Assembly: GCA_039805865.1 (NCBI GenBank)
Contig: JBDLTI010000031.1
Span: 1 to 22,480 of the forward strand
Direction of reading: 5' to 3'
Source: Fluviibacter sp039805865
GTDB lineage: Bacteria; Pseudomonadota; Gammaproteobacteria; Burkholderiales; Rhodocyclaceae
DNA: 22,480 nt
The translations under genes were made by a program, and so were the position numbers. Positions 12,479 through 21,193 of this stretch are shown piece by piece; positions within the stretch are counted from its first letter, which is position 1, and each line of letters begins with the position of its first letter. A model generated the notes under the pieces. That model saw only the letters and a list, made by a program, of their open reading frames with translations, had not been told where the DNA came from and did no database searches.

Positions 12479-15235
12479 TTACAGGGTCCGTGCCACTTCC
12501 AGAATTTCGTAGGCTTCCAGCTTGTCGCCCACCTGGATGTCATTGAAGTTCTTGACGGATAGACCGCACTCGAAACCTTCGCGGACTTCTTTGACGTCAT
12601 CCTTGAAGCGACGCAGCGAGTCGAGCTCACCATCGTGCAACACGATGTTGTCGCGTAGCAGACGGACACGGCACTGACGCTTGACGATGCCTTCCAGCAC
12701 CATACAACCAGCAATGGCGCCAATCTTCGGCACACGGAAGATTTCACGGATCTCGACCAGACCCAGCGTTTGTTCCTTACGCTCTGGCGACAGCATGCCC
12801 GACAGTGCAGCACGCACTTCGTCGACGGCGTCGTAGATCACCTGGTAGTAACGGATGTCGACATCCATGCCTTCGGCGATCTTACGGGTGTTGGCATCAG
12901 CGCGTACGTTAAAGCCAATGATGACGGCCTTGGAAGCAGACGCCAGGTTGACGTCGCTTTCGGTAATGCCACCGACTGCCGAGTGAATAACATTGACGCG
13001 GACTTCGTCGGTAGACAGTTTGACCAGCGACTGCACCAGCGCTTCTTGTGAACCCTGAACATCGGCCTTGATGATCAGCGCCAAGGTCTTCACTTCGCCT
13101 TCCGTCATCTGATCCATGATGGTTTCCATCTTGTGGGCTTGCTGGCGAGCAAGCTTCACTTCACGGAACTTGCCCTGACGGTAGAGCGCAATTTCACGCG
13201 CCTTACGTTCGTCAGCCAATACCATGGCATCCTCACCGGCGCCTGGCACATCCGACAGACCCAGAATTTCTACCGGGATCGATGGGCCAGCCGATTCGAT
13301 CGGCTTACCGTTTTCGTCCAGCATGGCGCGAACGCGACCGAAGACCGAACCGGCCAGCAGTACGTCACCCTTGTTGAGGGTGCCCTGCTGTACCAGCATG
13401 GTGGCGACCACACCACGACCCTTGTCTAGGCGTGCTTCAATAATCAGACCCTTAGCCGGTGCCTCAACCGGGGCAACCAGCTCAAGCACTTCGGCCTGCA
13501 GGAGTACTTGCTCCAGCAGATCGTCGATGCCCTGGCCTGACTTAGCCGATACCGAGATAAACGGTGAATCACCGCCGTACTCTTCCGGCACCACTTCTTC
13601 GGCAACCAGTTCCTGCTTGACGCGGTCTGCGTTGGCTTCTGGCTTATCAATCTTGGTAACAGCCACAACAATCGGCACACCGGCTGCTTTGGCGTGGTGA
13701 ATCGCTTCACGCGTTTGCGGCATCACGCCATCATCAGCGGCACAGACCAGAATAACGATATCCGTTGCCTTGGCACCGCGTGCACGCATGGCCGTAAAGG
13801 CTTCGTGACCCGGGGTATCCAGGAAGGTGATCATGCCGCGCGGTGTTTCAACGTGGTACGCACCGATGTGCTGGGTAATGCCACCGGCTTCACCGCTGGC
13901 AACGCGGCTACGACGGATATAGTCGAGCAGCGAGGTCTTACCGTGGTCAACGTGACCCATCACCGTGACGACTGGCGCACGCGGTTTGGTTTCAACATCG
14001 ACGTGCTCCGACTCATCCACCAGGAATGCATCCGGATCGTCCAGCTTGGCGGCCAGGGCTTTGTGACCCATTTCTTCGACCACAATCATAGCCGTGTCCT
14101 GATCCAGCACCTGGTTGATGGTAACCATCGAACCCATTTTCATCAGCGCCTTGATCACTTCGGTGGCTTTCACCGACATCTTGTGCGCCAGATCGGCTAC
14201 AGAGATGGTCTCAGGGATGTGAACTTCACGAATGATCGGTTCTGTGGGTGCATTGAAAGAGTGCGCTTCATCCGACGACGATTGATGACGTTTGTCACCC
14301 TTCCTGCCGCCCATCTTCCAGCCACCGGTGTTGCCACCACGGCCTGCGCCACCCTTCTGATCACGACCACCCTTGCCACGACGATCATCACGATCATCAG
14401 TACGCGCTTTACCATCACGGGCGCCATCACGACGCTCTTCAGGGGCTGCTTGCGCAGCAGTACTGGCGGCCTTACGGCTTTCTTCAGCAACCTTCAGCGC
14501 AGCCTGTTTGGAAGCCGCTTCTTCACGTAGGCGGACGAGTTCTTTTTCGCGGTTTTCGCGATCAAGACGATCCTGTTCCTGACGGGCACGCAGTTGTGCG
14601 TAGCGATCTTCTTCCGCTTTGCGCGAAGCAAGTTCTTTTTCGTCAAGGAAAGAGGCTTTGGTTCTAACAGCCACCTTCTTGACCAGCTTCTGGGCTGGCT
14701 TCTCTTCGGCTTTTTCTTCAGGCGCAGCTTCAACGACCGGCGCAGCAGCTTCAATCATAGGCTCTGGCTCGGGCGCTGCTTCAACCAAAGGCGCCACTTC
14801 CACAACAGCTTCAATGATTGGTTCCGGCGCGACTTCCACCACAGGTGCAACAACCTCTACGACCGGCTCTGGCACAACAGCGGGCACTTCGATTGGCGCT
14901 ACCGGTGCTGCAGCGACTTCCGGGGTTTCCGGTGTGTCACGCTTAACCAGCACGCGTTTTTTACGCACTTCTACCTGAACGGTACGCGTCTTGCCCGTGG
15001 CATCCTGGGCTTTAAGCGCCGAGGTTGATTTACGGGTGAGCGTAATGCGGTTAGACGCAGCCTGGCCTTCGCCGTGCGATGCACGCAGGAAGTCCAGCAG
15101 ACTATTCTTGTCAGAAGCGCTGAGCGTATCGGTGGTTGCCGATTTGCTGACGCCTGCTTTATTCAGTTGCTCCAGTAGTACTTCTGCTGGCATTTTGAGT
15201 TCGCTGGCGAACTCGAGGACGGTGTTTTTTTCCAT
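12479..15235 (-). CDS. infB: Translation initiation factor IF-2
   Basis: A GTPase that brings initiator fMet-tRNA to the 30S subunit and promotes subunit joining. The 918 residues carry an N-terminal IF2_N helical module (about 1-52), a long low-complexity linker rich in Ala, Pro, Val and Glu (about 85-190), a charged coiled-coil stretch (about 195-265), a Gly/Arg-rich patch (GGRDQKGGAGRGG), a second IF2_N-like module (ISVADLAHKMSVKATEVI), then the G domain with GHVDHGKTS (427-435), DTPGHEAF and TKID, and domains II to IV. GGAG lies 6 bases before the ATG. It follows nusA by 11 bases. Confidence 0.97.
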   Translation of the reverse strand: MEKNTVLEFASELKMPAEVLLEQLNKAGVSKSATTDTLSASDKNSLLDFLRASHGEGQAASNRITLTRKSTSALKAQDATGKTRTVQVEVRKKRVLVKRDTPETPEVAAAPVAPIEVPAVVPEPVVEVVAPVVEVAPEPIIEAVVEVAPLVEAAPEPEPMIEAAAPVVEAAPEEKAEEKPAQKLVKKVAVRTKASFLDEKELASRKAEEDRYAQLRARQEQDRLDRENREKELVRLREEAASKQAALKVAEESRKAASTAAQAAPEERRDGARDGKARTDDRDDRRGKGGRDQKGGAGRGGNTGGWKMGGRKGDKRHQSSSDEAHSFNAPTEPIIREVHIPETISVADLAHKMSVKATEVIKALMKMGSMVTINQVLDQDTAMIVVEEMGHKALAAKLDDPDAFLVDESEHVDVETKPRAPVVTVMGHVDHGKTSLLDYIRRSRVASGEAGGITQHIGAYHVETPRGMITFLDTPGHEAFTAMRARGAKATDIVILVCAADDGVMPQTREAIHHAKAAGVPIVVAVTKIDKPEANADRVKQELVAEEVVPEEYGGDSPFISVSAKSGQGIDDLLEQVLLQAEVLELVAPVEAPAKGLIIEARLDKGRGVVATMLVQQGTLNKGDVLLAGSVFGRVRAMLDENGKPIESAGPSIPVEILGLSDVPGAGEDAMVLADERKAREIALYRQGKFREVKLARQQAHKMETIMDQMTEGEVKTLALIIKADVQGSQEALVQSLVKLSTDEVRVNVIHSAVGGITESDVNLASASKAVIIGFNVRADANTRKIAEGMDVDIRYYQVIYDAVDEVRAALSGMLSPERKEQTLGLVEIREIFRVPKIGAIAGCMVLEGIVKRQCRVRLLRDNIVLHDGELDSLRRFKDDVKEVREGFECGLSVKNFNDIQVGDKLEAYEILEVARTL

Positions 15236-15246
15236 GAGTTCTCCGA

Positions 15247-16737
15247 TTAGTTGGACGTTGCATCATCAGCAAACCAGTGGGCACGGGCTTCTGTAATGAG
15301 AGCAACGGCAGCGGCTTGCGTCATACCGGTGTATTCCACCAGTTCGTCTGTGGCCAGATCGGCTAGGTCGTCACGCGTCTTGATACCAGCTTCAGCCAGT
15401 TTGACGGCGATGGCTTTTTCCAGACCCGGCAGATTCAGCATGTCTTCGGCAACATCTTCCAGCTTTTCTTCAGCAGCAATGGCTTCAGTGAGCAAAGCGT
15501 TGCGGGCACGTGTACGCAGTTCGTTAATCAGTTCTTCTTCCAGACCTTCGATTTCCAGCATTTCGTTCAGCGGCACGTAGGCCACTTCTTCCAGCGTGGA
15601 GAAGCCTTCGGCGATCAGCAGATCAGCCAGTGCTTCATCAATGTCCAGTTTTTCGATGAACAGCAGACGGGTCGTGGCTGTTTCAGCCTCGTTCTTACGC
15701 TGCGATTCTTCCGGCGTCATCAGATTGATTGTCCAGCCGGTGAGTTCCGAAGCCAGACGCACGTTCTGACCGCCTCGACCGATGGCGATGGCCAGGTTGG
15801 CATCGTCAACGACGACATCCATGGCATGACGTTCTTCATCAACAACGATGGAGGTCACCTCAGCCGGTGCCAGTGCGTTGATTACGAATTGAGCAGGATC
15901 TTCAGACCAGATGATGATGTCGACGTTTTCACCGCCCAGTTCGTTACGAACGGCAGTGACGCGCATACCGCGCAGGCCAACACAGGTGCCGATCGGATCG
16001 ATACGGGCGTCTTTGCTCAGCACAGCAATCTTGGCACGCATGCCGGGGTCACGGGCTGCGGCTTTGATTTCCATCAGGCCATCTTCGATTTCCGGGACTT
16101 CCAGTTCAAAGAGGCGGCTGATGAATTCAGGCGCAGTACGCGACAGTACGATTTGCGGGCCACGGGCAGCGCGATCAACGCGCAGCAGGAAGGCTTTGAC
16201 GCGATCACCCGGGCGCAGATTTTCGCGCTGGATCATCTGGTCACGTGGCAGCACGGCTTCGATCTTGCCGACTTCAACGATGGCATTACCGCGTTCCATG
16301 CGCTTGATAGTGCCGGTAACGAGATGTTCGCCACGCTCAAGGAAGTTTTGCAGCAGCGCTTCGCGCTCGGCATCACGGATCTTTTGCAGAATGACCTGCT
16401 TGGCCGCCTGGGCACCGATACGACCGAAGTCGATGGCTTCCAGCTCTTCTTCAATGAAGTCACCGACTTCGATATCGGCGTGCTGTTCGCGGGCTTCGCT
16501 GATCGGCAGCTGGGCGTCTTCGTTTTCCAGATCGGCGTCTTCGACGATTTCCCAGCGACGGAACGATTCATAGTCACCGGTTTCGCGGTCGATGACGACG
16601 CGGACATCGGCTTCCAGGTTCATCTTTTTGCGGGTGGCTTGTGCCAGCGCTAGCTCCAGAGAAGCAAAGACAATTTCCTTACTGACGTTCTTTTCACGGG
16701 CCAGCGCATCGACTAGCAATAGAATTTCACGAGTCAT
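15247..16737 (-). CDS. nusA: Transcription termination/antitermination protein NusA
   Basis: Binds RNA polymerase and nascent RNA to control pausing, termination and antitermination. The 496 residues match the family: an N-terminal polymerase-binding domain (MTREILLLVDALAREKNVSKE), an S1 domain (LVTGTIKRMERGNAIVEVG), two KH domains (GTCVGLRGMRVTAVRNELGGE and AIGRGGQNVRLASELTGW), and two C-terminal acidic helix-hairpin-helix repeats (LADLLIAEGFSTLEEVAYV and LNLPGLEKAIAVKLAEAGI). The start at 16737 is set by GGAAAGGA upstream; the 31 extra open codons overlap rimP. It lies 25 bases downstream of rimP. Confidence 0.97.
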   Translation of the reverse strand: MTREILLLVDALAREKNVSKEIVFASLELALAQATRKKMNLEADVRVVIDRETGDYESFRRWEIVEDADLENEDAQLPISEAREQHADIEVGDFIEEELEAIDFGRIGAQAAKQVILQKIRDAEREALLQNFLERGEHLVTGTIKRMERGNAIVEVGKIEAVLPRDQMIQRENLRPGDRVKAFLLRVDRAARGPQIVLSRTAPEFISRLFELEVPEIEDGLMEIKAAARDPGMRAKIAVLSKDARIDPIGTCVGLRGMRVTAVRNELGGENVDIIIWSEDPAQFVINALAPAEVTSIVVDEERHAMDVVVDDANLAIAIGRGGQNVRLASELTGWTINLMTPEESQRKNEAETATTRLLFIEKLDIDEALADLLIAEGFSTLEEVAYVPLNEMLEIEGLEEELINELRTRARNALLTEAIAAEEKLEDVAEDMLNLPGLEKAIAVKLAEAGIKTRDDLADLATDELVEYTGMTQAAAVALITEARAHWFADDATSN

Positions 16738-16762
16738 CTTGGTGTCCTTTCCTCTGTGGCGC

Positions 16763-17200
16763 TCAAAATTTAGGAACAAGGCGAGCCTTGTCGATATTCG
16801 ATAAAGGGAATGTGATGGTGTTACCACCAAGTTCTAGCTGAACCTGGTCACCTTCAATTCCAATCAGCGTGCCATTGAACTGGCGACGCTCTCCGATTGG
16901 CATGCGCAGCTTGACCTGCACTTGCGAACCGGCAAAACGGATGTAGTCGGCAGCCTTCACCAACGGACGATCAAGGCCCGGTGACGAGACTTCCAGTCGG
17001 TCGTAATCGATGTTTTCTACCTGAAACAGATGGGTCAGCTGGTTGCTAACGGTGGCACAGTCTTCCACGTCAACACCGCGCGGCTTTTCAGGGGCGTCCA
17101 TAAACACCCGCACAAGGCGGCTACGCGGCGACAGCTCGACCATAACGAGCTCGTAGCCCAATCCGGTGACTGTCGATTCGATTAATTCCTGCAGACTCAT
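16763..17200 (-). CDS. rimP: Ribosome maturation factor RimP
   Basis: Needed for assembly of the 30S head region. The 145 residues begin MSLQELIESTVTGLGYELVMVEL and include VRVFMDAPEKPRGVDVEDCATVSNQL and YDRLEVSSPGLDRPLVKAADY, the family hallmarks, then a C-terminal SH3-like part (FNGTLIGIEGDQVQLELGG). No Shine-Dalgarno site is visible before the ATG, which is unusual for the first gene of a major operon. A promoter at 17315-17343 and a terminator-like hairpin at 17221-17246 precede it. Confidence 0.95.
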   Translation of the reverse strand: MSLQELIESTVTGLGYELVMVELSPRSRLVRVFMDAPEKPRGVDVEDCATVSNQLTHLFQVENIDYDRLEVSSPGLDRPLVKAADYIRFAGSQVQVKLRMPIGERRQFNGTLIGIEGDQVQLELGGNTITFPLSNIDKARLVPKF

Positions 17201-17220
17201 GTGTAATAAACGGAAAACAC

Positions 17221-17246
17221 AAATAAAAAATGGGCATAAAGCCCAT
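17221..17246 (-). terminator. Terminator-like hairpin between rluB and rimP
   Basis: On the minus strand ATGGGC-TTTAT-GCCCAT is followed by TTTTTATTT. It ends only about 20 bases before the rimP ATG. It may simply end the rluB transcript, but since the likely rimP promoter lies upstream of it, it could also act as an attenuator of the rimP-nusA-infB operon. Confidence 0.75.
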
Positions 17247-17314
17247 CACGCCAACAACTGGCTGTGCCACCTAGCCTGAATGACCAGATGGCACGGGAAA
17301 TTCGCAACTTTTCG

Positions 17315-17343
17315 ATTATAAAGGTTTTTTCGCCGCAGGTCGA
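17315..17343 (-). promoter_or_regulatory. Promoter for rimP-nusA-infB, overlapping the rluB 3' end
   Basis: On the minus strand TCGACC (17343-17338), a 17-base spacer and a perfect TATAAT (17320-17315) that contains the rluB stop. It would give a leader of about 107 bases before rimP. Confidence 0.55.
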
Positions 17344-18395
17344 GTGTTACTACGCTTTGGCGCGGCGCCTTTACCCTGAGATCTCGCCTGGGCACGCCCA
17401 CGCGGTGCCGGTTTGCCGCCCGGACGCGCGCCACGAACGTTCTGGCCCACATTGCGGGTTGGACCTTCGGCATCGGCACCTAGTGACTTGACCAGTTTTT
17501 CGACATCCACATCATCGACTAACAGCGAATGGCCACGCTTGAGGCGCGGTGGCAACAGGAACGGACCATAACGCACGCGGATCAGACGGCTGACCGTACG
17601 GCCGACCGCTTCGAACAAACGACGCACTTCGCGGTTACGCCCCTCGGAAATGGTGACGCGATACCACTGGTTGGCACCCTCACCGCCCGCATCTTCGATG
17701 CTTTTCAGCGCGGCGGGGCCGTCTTCCAGTTCTACGCCTTTTTTGAGCTGCGCTTTGGATTCATCATCCATCGGCCCCAGCACGCGCACGGCGTATTCGC
17801 GAATCATTTCGTGGCGCGGGTGCATCAAGGCATTGGCCAGCGCACCCGAGGTGGTGAATAGCAGCAAACCGCTGGTATTGAAGTCCAGACGGCCAACGGC
17901 GATCCATTTACCACCACGCACGCGTGGCAGGTTGGTAAAGACATTCGGACGACCCGCCGGATCGCTACGGGAAACAATCTCCCCTTCCGGCTTGTGATAT
18001 AGCAGCACCTGCGGGGCACGGGTAGCGCCATGCAGATTAACGAGACGGCCATTCACCTTGACCCGATCACCCGGCAATACACGCTGACCCAGGGTGGCGG
18101 GTTCGCCATTAACCTGTACACGGCCGGCGGCGATCCACTCTTCCATCTCGCGGCGACCGCCCAGACCGGATTGCGCCAGCAGCTTCTGCAGTCGTTCGCC
18201 GGCATTGGCGGCCGCTTTACGCGCAGGCGCTTCAGAGGCCTCTTCAAATGAATCGTCTAGTTCATCATCAAAGAAATCCGATTCTTCAACGACCGGCTGA
18301 GCAACAACCGGTTTAGCACGCGGTGCCGCCGGGCGAGGCGATGCTGAACGCGCTGCTGGTTTACGCGGGGCGGCTGGTTTACGTGGTGGGGGCAT
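17316..18395 (-). CDS. rluB: 23S rRNA pseudouridine synthase RluB
   Basis: Predicted to make pseudouridine at position 2605 (E. coli numbering) of 23S rRNA. The order is an N-terminal Pro/Ala/Arg-rich then acidic extension (1-65), an S4 RNA-binding domain (about 66-120; RLQKLLAQSGLGGRREMEEWI), the catalytic domain with WIAVGRLDFNTSGLL (Asp171 the nucleophile) and REYAVRV, then NREVRRLFEAVGRTVSRLIRVRYGP, and a basic low-complexity C-terminal tail. With 359 residues it is longer than the roughly 290-residue E. coli enzyme because of the tails. It starts 3 bases after the scpB stop. RluE/RluF-type specificity is less likely given the scpB linkage. Confidence 0.92.
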   Translation of the reverse strand: MPPPRKPAAPRKPAARSASPRPAAPRAKPVVAQPVVEESDFFDDELDDSFEEASEAPARKAAANAGERLQKLLAQSGLGGRREMEEWIAAGRVQVNGEPATLGQRVLPGDRVKVNGRLVNLHGATRAPQVLLYHKPEGEIVSRSDPAGRPNVFTNLPRVRGGKWIAVGRLDFNTSGLLLFTTSGALANALMHPRHEMIREYAVRVLGPMDDESKAQLKKGVELEDGPAALKSIEDAGGEGANQWYRVTISEGRNREVRRLFEAVGRTVSRLIRVRYGPFLLPPRLKRGHSLLVDDVDVEKLVKSLGADAEGPTRNVGQNVRGARPGGKPAPRGRAQARSQGKGAAPKRSNTRPAAKKPL

Positions 18396-18398
18396 CAG

Positions 18399-19016
18399 TT
18401 ATTCAACTCCGGGCATGCCTTCAAGGGCGCCCTGCATGGTTTCAAGCGGTGGTAGTTCGGTGAGGCTACGCAGCCCCAGATCATCCAGGAACTGGCGCGT
18501 GGTGGCATACAACGCGGGACGTCCCGGGGTTTCCCGATGGCCAACGGTGTCGATCCAACCCCGCTCTTCAAGCGTACGGATGACCTGCGTTGCCACGGTG
18601 ACGCCACGAATATCTTCGATGTCGCCACGGGTAACGGGTTGACGGTAAGCAATGATCGCCAGGGTTTCCATCACGGCACGCGAGTAGCGCGGCGGCTTTT
18701 CAGGATTCAATCGATCCAGGTGCGGCTGAATCTTGGCATGGGTGCGGAAGCGCCAGCCATCGGCCAACTCGAGCAGTTCGCACCCACGGTTCTGCCAACG
18801 TTCCTGCAGATGGCCAATGGCTTGCAGAATTTCGTCTGCTGCCACGGTGTCATCAAACAGACGACGCAAATGCACCATGTCCAGCGGCGCGGTTGATGCC
18901 AGCAATGCAGCTTCAACAATACAGGCCAGCTCGGCCACATCAATCACGAGACCGGGCGTCACAACGCCTTCGGTCGATTCAACCAGCTCGGTCAGGGAAC
19001 GCTGTTCTTCAGACAT
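18399..19016 (-). CDS. scpB: Segregation and condensation protein ScpB
   Basis: Partner of ScpA in the SMC condensin complex that compacts and segregates the chromosome. The 205 residues contain two winged-helix domains, seen as ACIVEAALLASTAPLDMVHLRRLF and ETLAIIAYRQPVTRGDIEDIRGV, then GRPALYATTRQFLDDLGL. The ATG at 19016 overlaps the 3' end of scpA by 8 bases and gives the family-like start MSEEQ; the longer frame is an artefact within scpA. The last residues (PLETMQGALEGMPGVE) are variable in the family. Confidence 0.94.
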   Translation of the reverse strand: MSEEQRSLTELVESTEGVVTPGLVIDVAELACIVEAALLASTAPLDMVHLRRLFDDTVAADEILQAIGHLQERWQNRGCELLELADGWRFRTHAKIQPHLDRLNPEKPPRYSRAVMETLAIIAYRQPVTRGDIEDIRGVTVATQVIRTLEERGWIDTVGHRETPGRPALYATTRQFLDDLGLRSLTELPPLETMQGALEGMPGVE

Positions 19017-19986
19017 TCTCACCCTCCTCTGTATCGTCAAACGCCTCAGGCGCCTCGAACATGGACTGTTCAGGCGCATCGGAAGGCAAGCGCACGTAGA
19101 TCGGCGCGAAGGCGGCCGTCTGCGTCATTTCCAGCAAATGTTCCTTGCACAATTCGAGCAAGGCAATGAAGTTCACTACCACCATCGGCACACCACCGGT
19201 GACATCGAACAGTTCACCGAATTCGGTATAACCCTCTTTGTTACGCAAGGTGCGCAGGATCAGACCCATGTGCTCGCGCACTGACAGCTCTTCGCGGGCG
19301 ATCTTGTGATGGGTGTGCAGTTTGGCCTGACGCACCACCGACAACCAGGCCGCATGCAGATCGTCTGGTGACACATCCGGATGACGGACAACCGCTTCTT
19401 TGTCGACCCAGACATTGAGCCACTGGAAATCGATTTCTGCCTTGGGCAACTCATCGATTTCGCGCGCAGCAAGTTTCATTTGTTCGTATTCGATCAGACG
19501 GCGCACCAGTTCGGCACGGGGATCTTCGGTCTCTTCTTCGAATGCAGCTTTGGGGCGTGGCAGCAGCATGCGTGATTTGATTTCAATCAGCATGGCGGCC
19601 ATGACCAGATATTCAGCAGCCAGCTCCAGATTCTCCGAGCGCATGGCTTCGACATAATCCAGGTACTGAACCGTCAACGAAGCCATCGGGATATCGAGGA
19701 TATCGACGTTGGCTTTACGAATAAGATAGAGCAACAGATCCAGCGGGCCTTCGAAAGCATCCAGCATCACCGACAAGGCGTCGGGCGGGATATACAGATC
19801 CTGCGGCATGTCGACGATCGGCTGACCGTAGAGCATGACACGCGTTTCACCGTTTTCTACGGTGACCTGAATAGCCTGCTCGTAAGCAACCGGCTCAGGC
19901 AGCCCTGCTTCCACCGGTGCCTCGGGCGTTTCTGACGCGGCGGGCGGCAATGCAGATTCTTCGGGGATCTGATCTTCGGTAGACAT
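19009..19986 (-). CDS. scpA: Segregation and condensation protein ScpA
   Basis: The kleisin that bridges the SMC dimer. Residues 1 to about 70 are an acidic, Pro/Ala-rich extension. The conserved part begins at LDAFEGPLDLLLYLIRKANVDILDIPMASLT, continues with LELAAEYLVMAAMLIEIKSRMLLP, and ends with a winged-helix domain (FGELFDVTGGVPMVVVNFIALLELCK). It starts almost at the trpS stop. A GTG at 19989 is in frame immediately before the ATG chosen here. Translational coupling with both neighbours is likely. Confidence 0.94.
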   Translation of the reverse strand: MSTEDQIPEESALPPAASETPEAPVEAGLPEPVAYEQAIQVTVENGETRVMLYGQPIVDMPQDLYIPPDALSVMLDAFEGPLDLLLYLIRKANVDILDIPMASLTVQYLDYVEAMRSENLELAAEYLVMAAMLIEIKSRMLLPRPKAAFEEETEDPRAELVRRLIEYEQMKLAAREIDELPKAEIDFQWLNVWVDKEAVVRHPDVSPDDLHAAWLSVVRQAKLHTHHKIAREELSVREHMGLILRTLRNKEGYTEFGELFDVTGGVPMVVVNFIALLELCKEHLLEMTQTAAFAPIYVRLPSDAPEQSMFEAPEAFDDTEEGENV

Positions 19987-19989
19987 CAC

Positions 19990-21186
19990 TTAACCTGTGA
20001 GACCCATCACGGCGCGCACGCGAGACATAGTCTGATCAGCCAATGCACGCGCACGTTCGGCACCTTCGCGCAAAATACGATCGATCTTTTCCGGTTCGCC
20101 AGCCAGCTCGGCCGCCCTCGCACGCATCGGTGCCAGCACTACATTGATGCCTTCAGCCACCGCGTTCTTGCAATCGATACAACCAATACCGGCCAACGTA
20201 CAACCTTCCATGACCCACTGCTTTTTGGCGTCGTTGCTATAAACTTCATGCAGCTGCCAGACGGGGCAATTCTTCGGGTTGCCGGCATCCGTCCGGCGAA
20301 TTCGTGCCGGGTCTGTTGGCATGGCTTTAAGTTTCTTGGCCACATCTTCCGGCGCTTCACGCAGACTGATGGTGTTGCCGTAAGACTTGGACATTTTCTG
20401 TCCATCCAGCCCGGGCATTTTTGATGCCTTGGTCAGCAATGCAGCCGGTTCAACCAGAATGGATTTACCTGAACCGACCAACCAGCCCCAGAGCGATTCT
20501 TTATCGGCCGTATTAAGCACATCGGCTCCGGCCAGGAAGGCTTCGGCCTGACCCAGCACTTCGCGATCACCCTCTTGCTGGTAGCGCTGACGCAGCTCTT
20601 TATAAGGCTTGGCCGTAGGACCGAGCTTCTTGAGTGCAGCGATGACTTCCAGTTCGAATTCAGGCGTACGACCATACAGATGGTTGAAGCGACGGGCCAC
20701 TTCACGCGTCAGTTCGATATGCGGCACCTGATCTTCGCCCACAGGCACGTGCTTGGCATCGTAGACCAGAATATCGGCTGATTGCAGCAACGGATAACCG
20801 AGGAAGCCATAGGTCGACAGGTCTTTATGCGAGAGCTTTTCCTGCTGATCCTTGTAGGTGGGCACACGTTCTAGCCAGCCTAGCGGTGTCATCATCGAGA
20901 GCAGCAGATGCAGTTCGGCGTGCTGGAGCACTTGTGACTGCTGGAAAATAATCGATTTTTCCGGATCCAGACCTGCTGCCAGCCAGTCGATGACCATGTC
21001 ACGACCCGCCTGGGCAATGCTCTGTGGCGCATCGTAATGCGTGGTGAGTGCGTGCCAATCCGCTACGAAGAACAGACATTCGTAGTTTTCCTGGAGGCGT
21101 ACCCAGTTTTCAAGGACGCCATGATAATGACCCAGATGCAAGCTACCCGTAGGGCGCATGCCGGAAAGAACGCGTTCAGCAGACAT
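19990..21186 (-). CDS. trpS: Tryptophanyl-tRNA synthetase, with iron-sulfur-type cysteine motif
   Basis: A class I synthetase that charges tRNA-Trp. GSLHLGHYHG (HIGH-type motif at 17-20) and KMSKS (264-268) are clear. The 398 residues exceed the roughly 334 of E. coli. The extra length includes an insert around 185-245 and a C-x21-C-x6-C-x2-C set (Cys307, 329, 336, 339). Thermotoga maritima TrpRS uses C-x22-C-x6-C-x2-C for a [4Fe-4S] cluster near the anticodon-binding region, so a cluster is likely here. The ATG at 21186 is preferred to the in-frame TTG at 21192. It begins 7 bases after the protease stop. Confidence 0.95.
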   Translation of the reverse strand: MSAERVLSGMRPTGSLHLGHYHGVLENWVRLQENYECLFFVADWHALTTHYDAPQSIAQAGRDMVIDWLAAGLDPEKSIIFQQSQVLQHAELHLLLSMMTPLGWLERVPTYKDQQEKLSHKDLSTYGFLGYPLLQSADILVYDAKHVPVGEDQVPHIELTREVARRFNHLYGRTPEFELEVIAALKKLGPTAKPYKELRQRYQQEGDREVLGQAEAFLAGADVLNTADKESLWGWLVGSGKSILVEPAALLTKASKMPGLDGQKMSKSYGNTISLREAPEDVAKKLKAMPTDPARIRRTDAGNPKNCPVWQLHEVYSNDAKKQWVMEGCTLAGIGCIDCKNAVAEGINVVLAPMRARAAELAGEPEKIDRILREGAERARALADQTMSRVRAVMGLTG

Positions 21187-21193
21187 CAGCAAC

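Noticed and set aside
13694..14530. A 278-codon plus-strand frame opposite infB
   Set aside because: Antisense shadow of the conserved G-domain and linker of IF2; no recognisable domain and repetitive Thr/Ile content from the antisense of the linker.
15826..16653. A 275-codon plus-strand frame opposite nusA
   Set aside because: Antisense shadow; nusA is certain on the other strand by full-length domain order.
17201..17315. A tRNA-fMet (metY) gene ahead of rimP, as in E. coli
   Set aside because: No cloverleaf, T-loop or 3' CCA-type end can be found in the gap.
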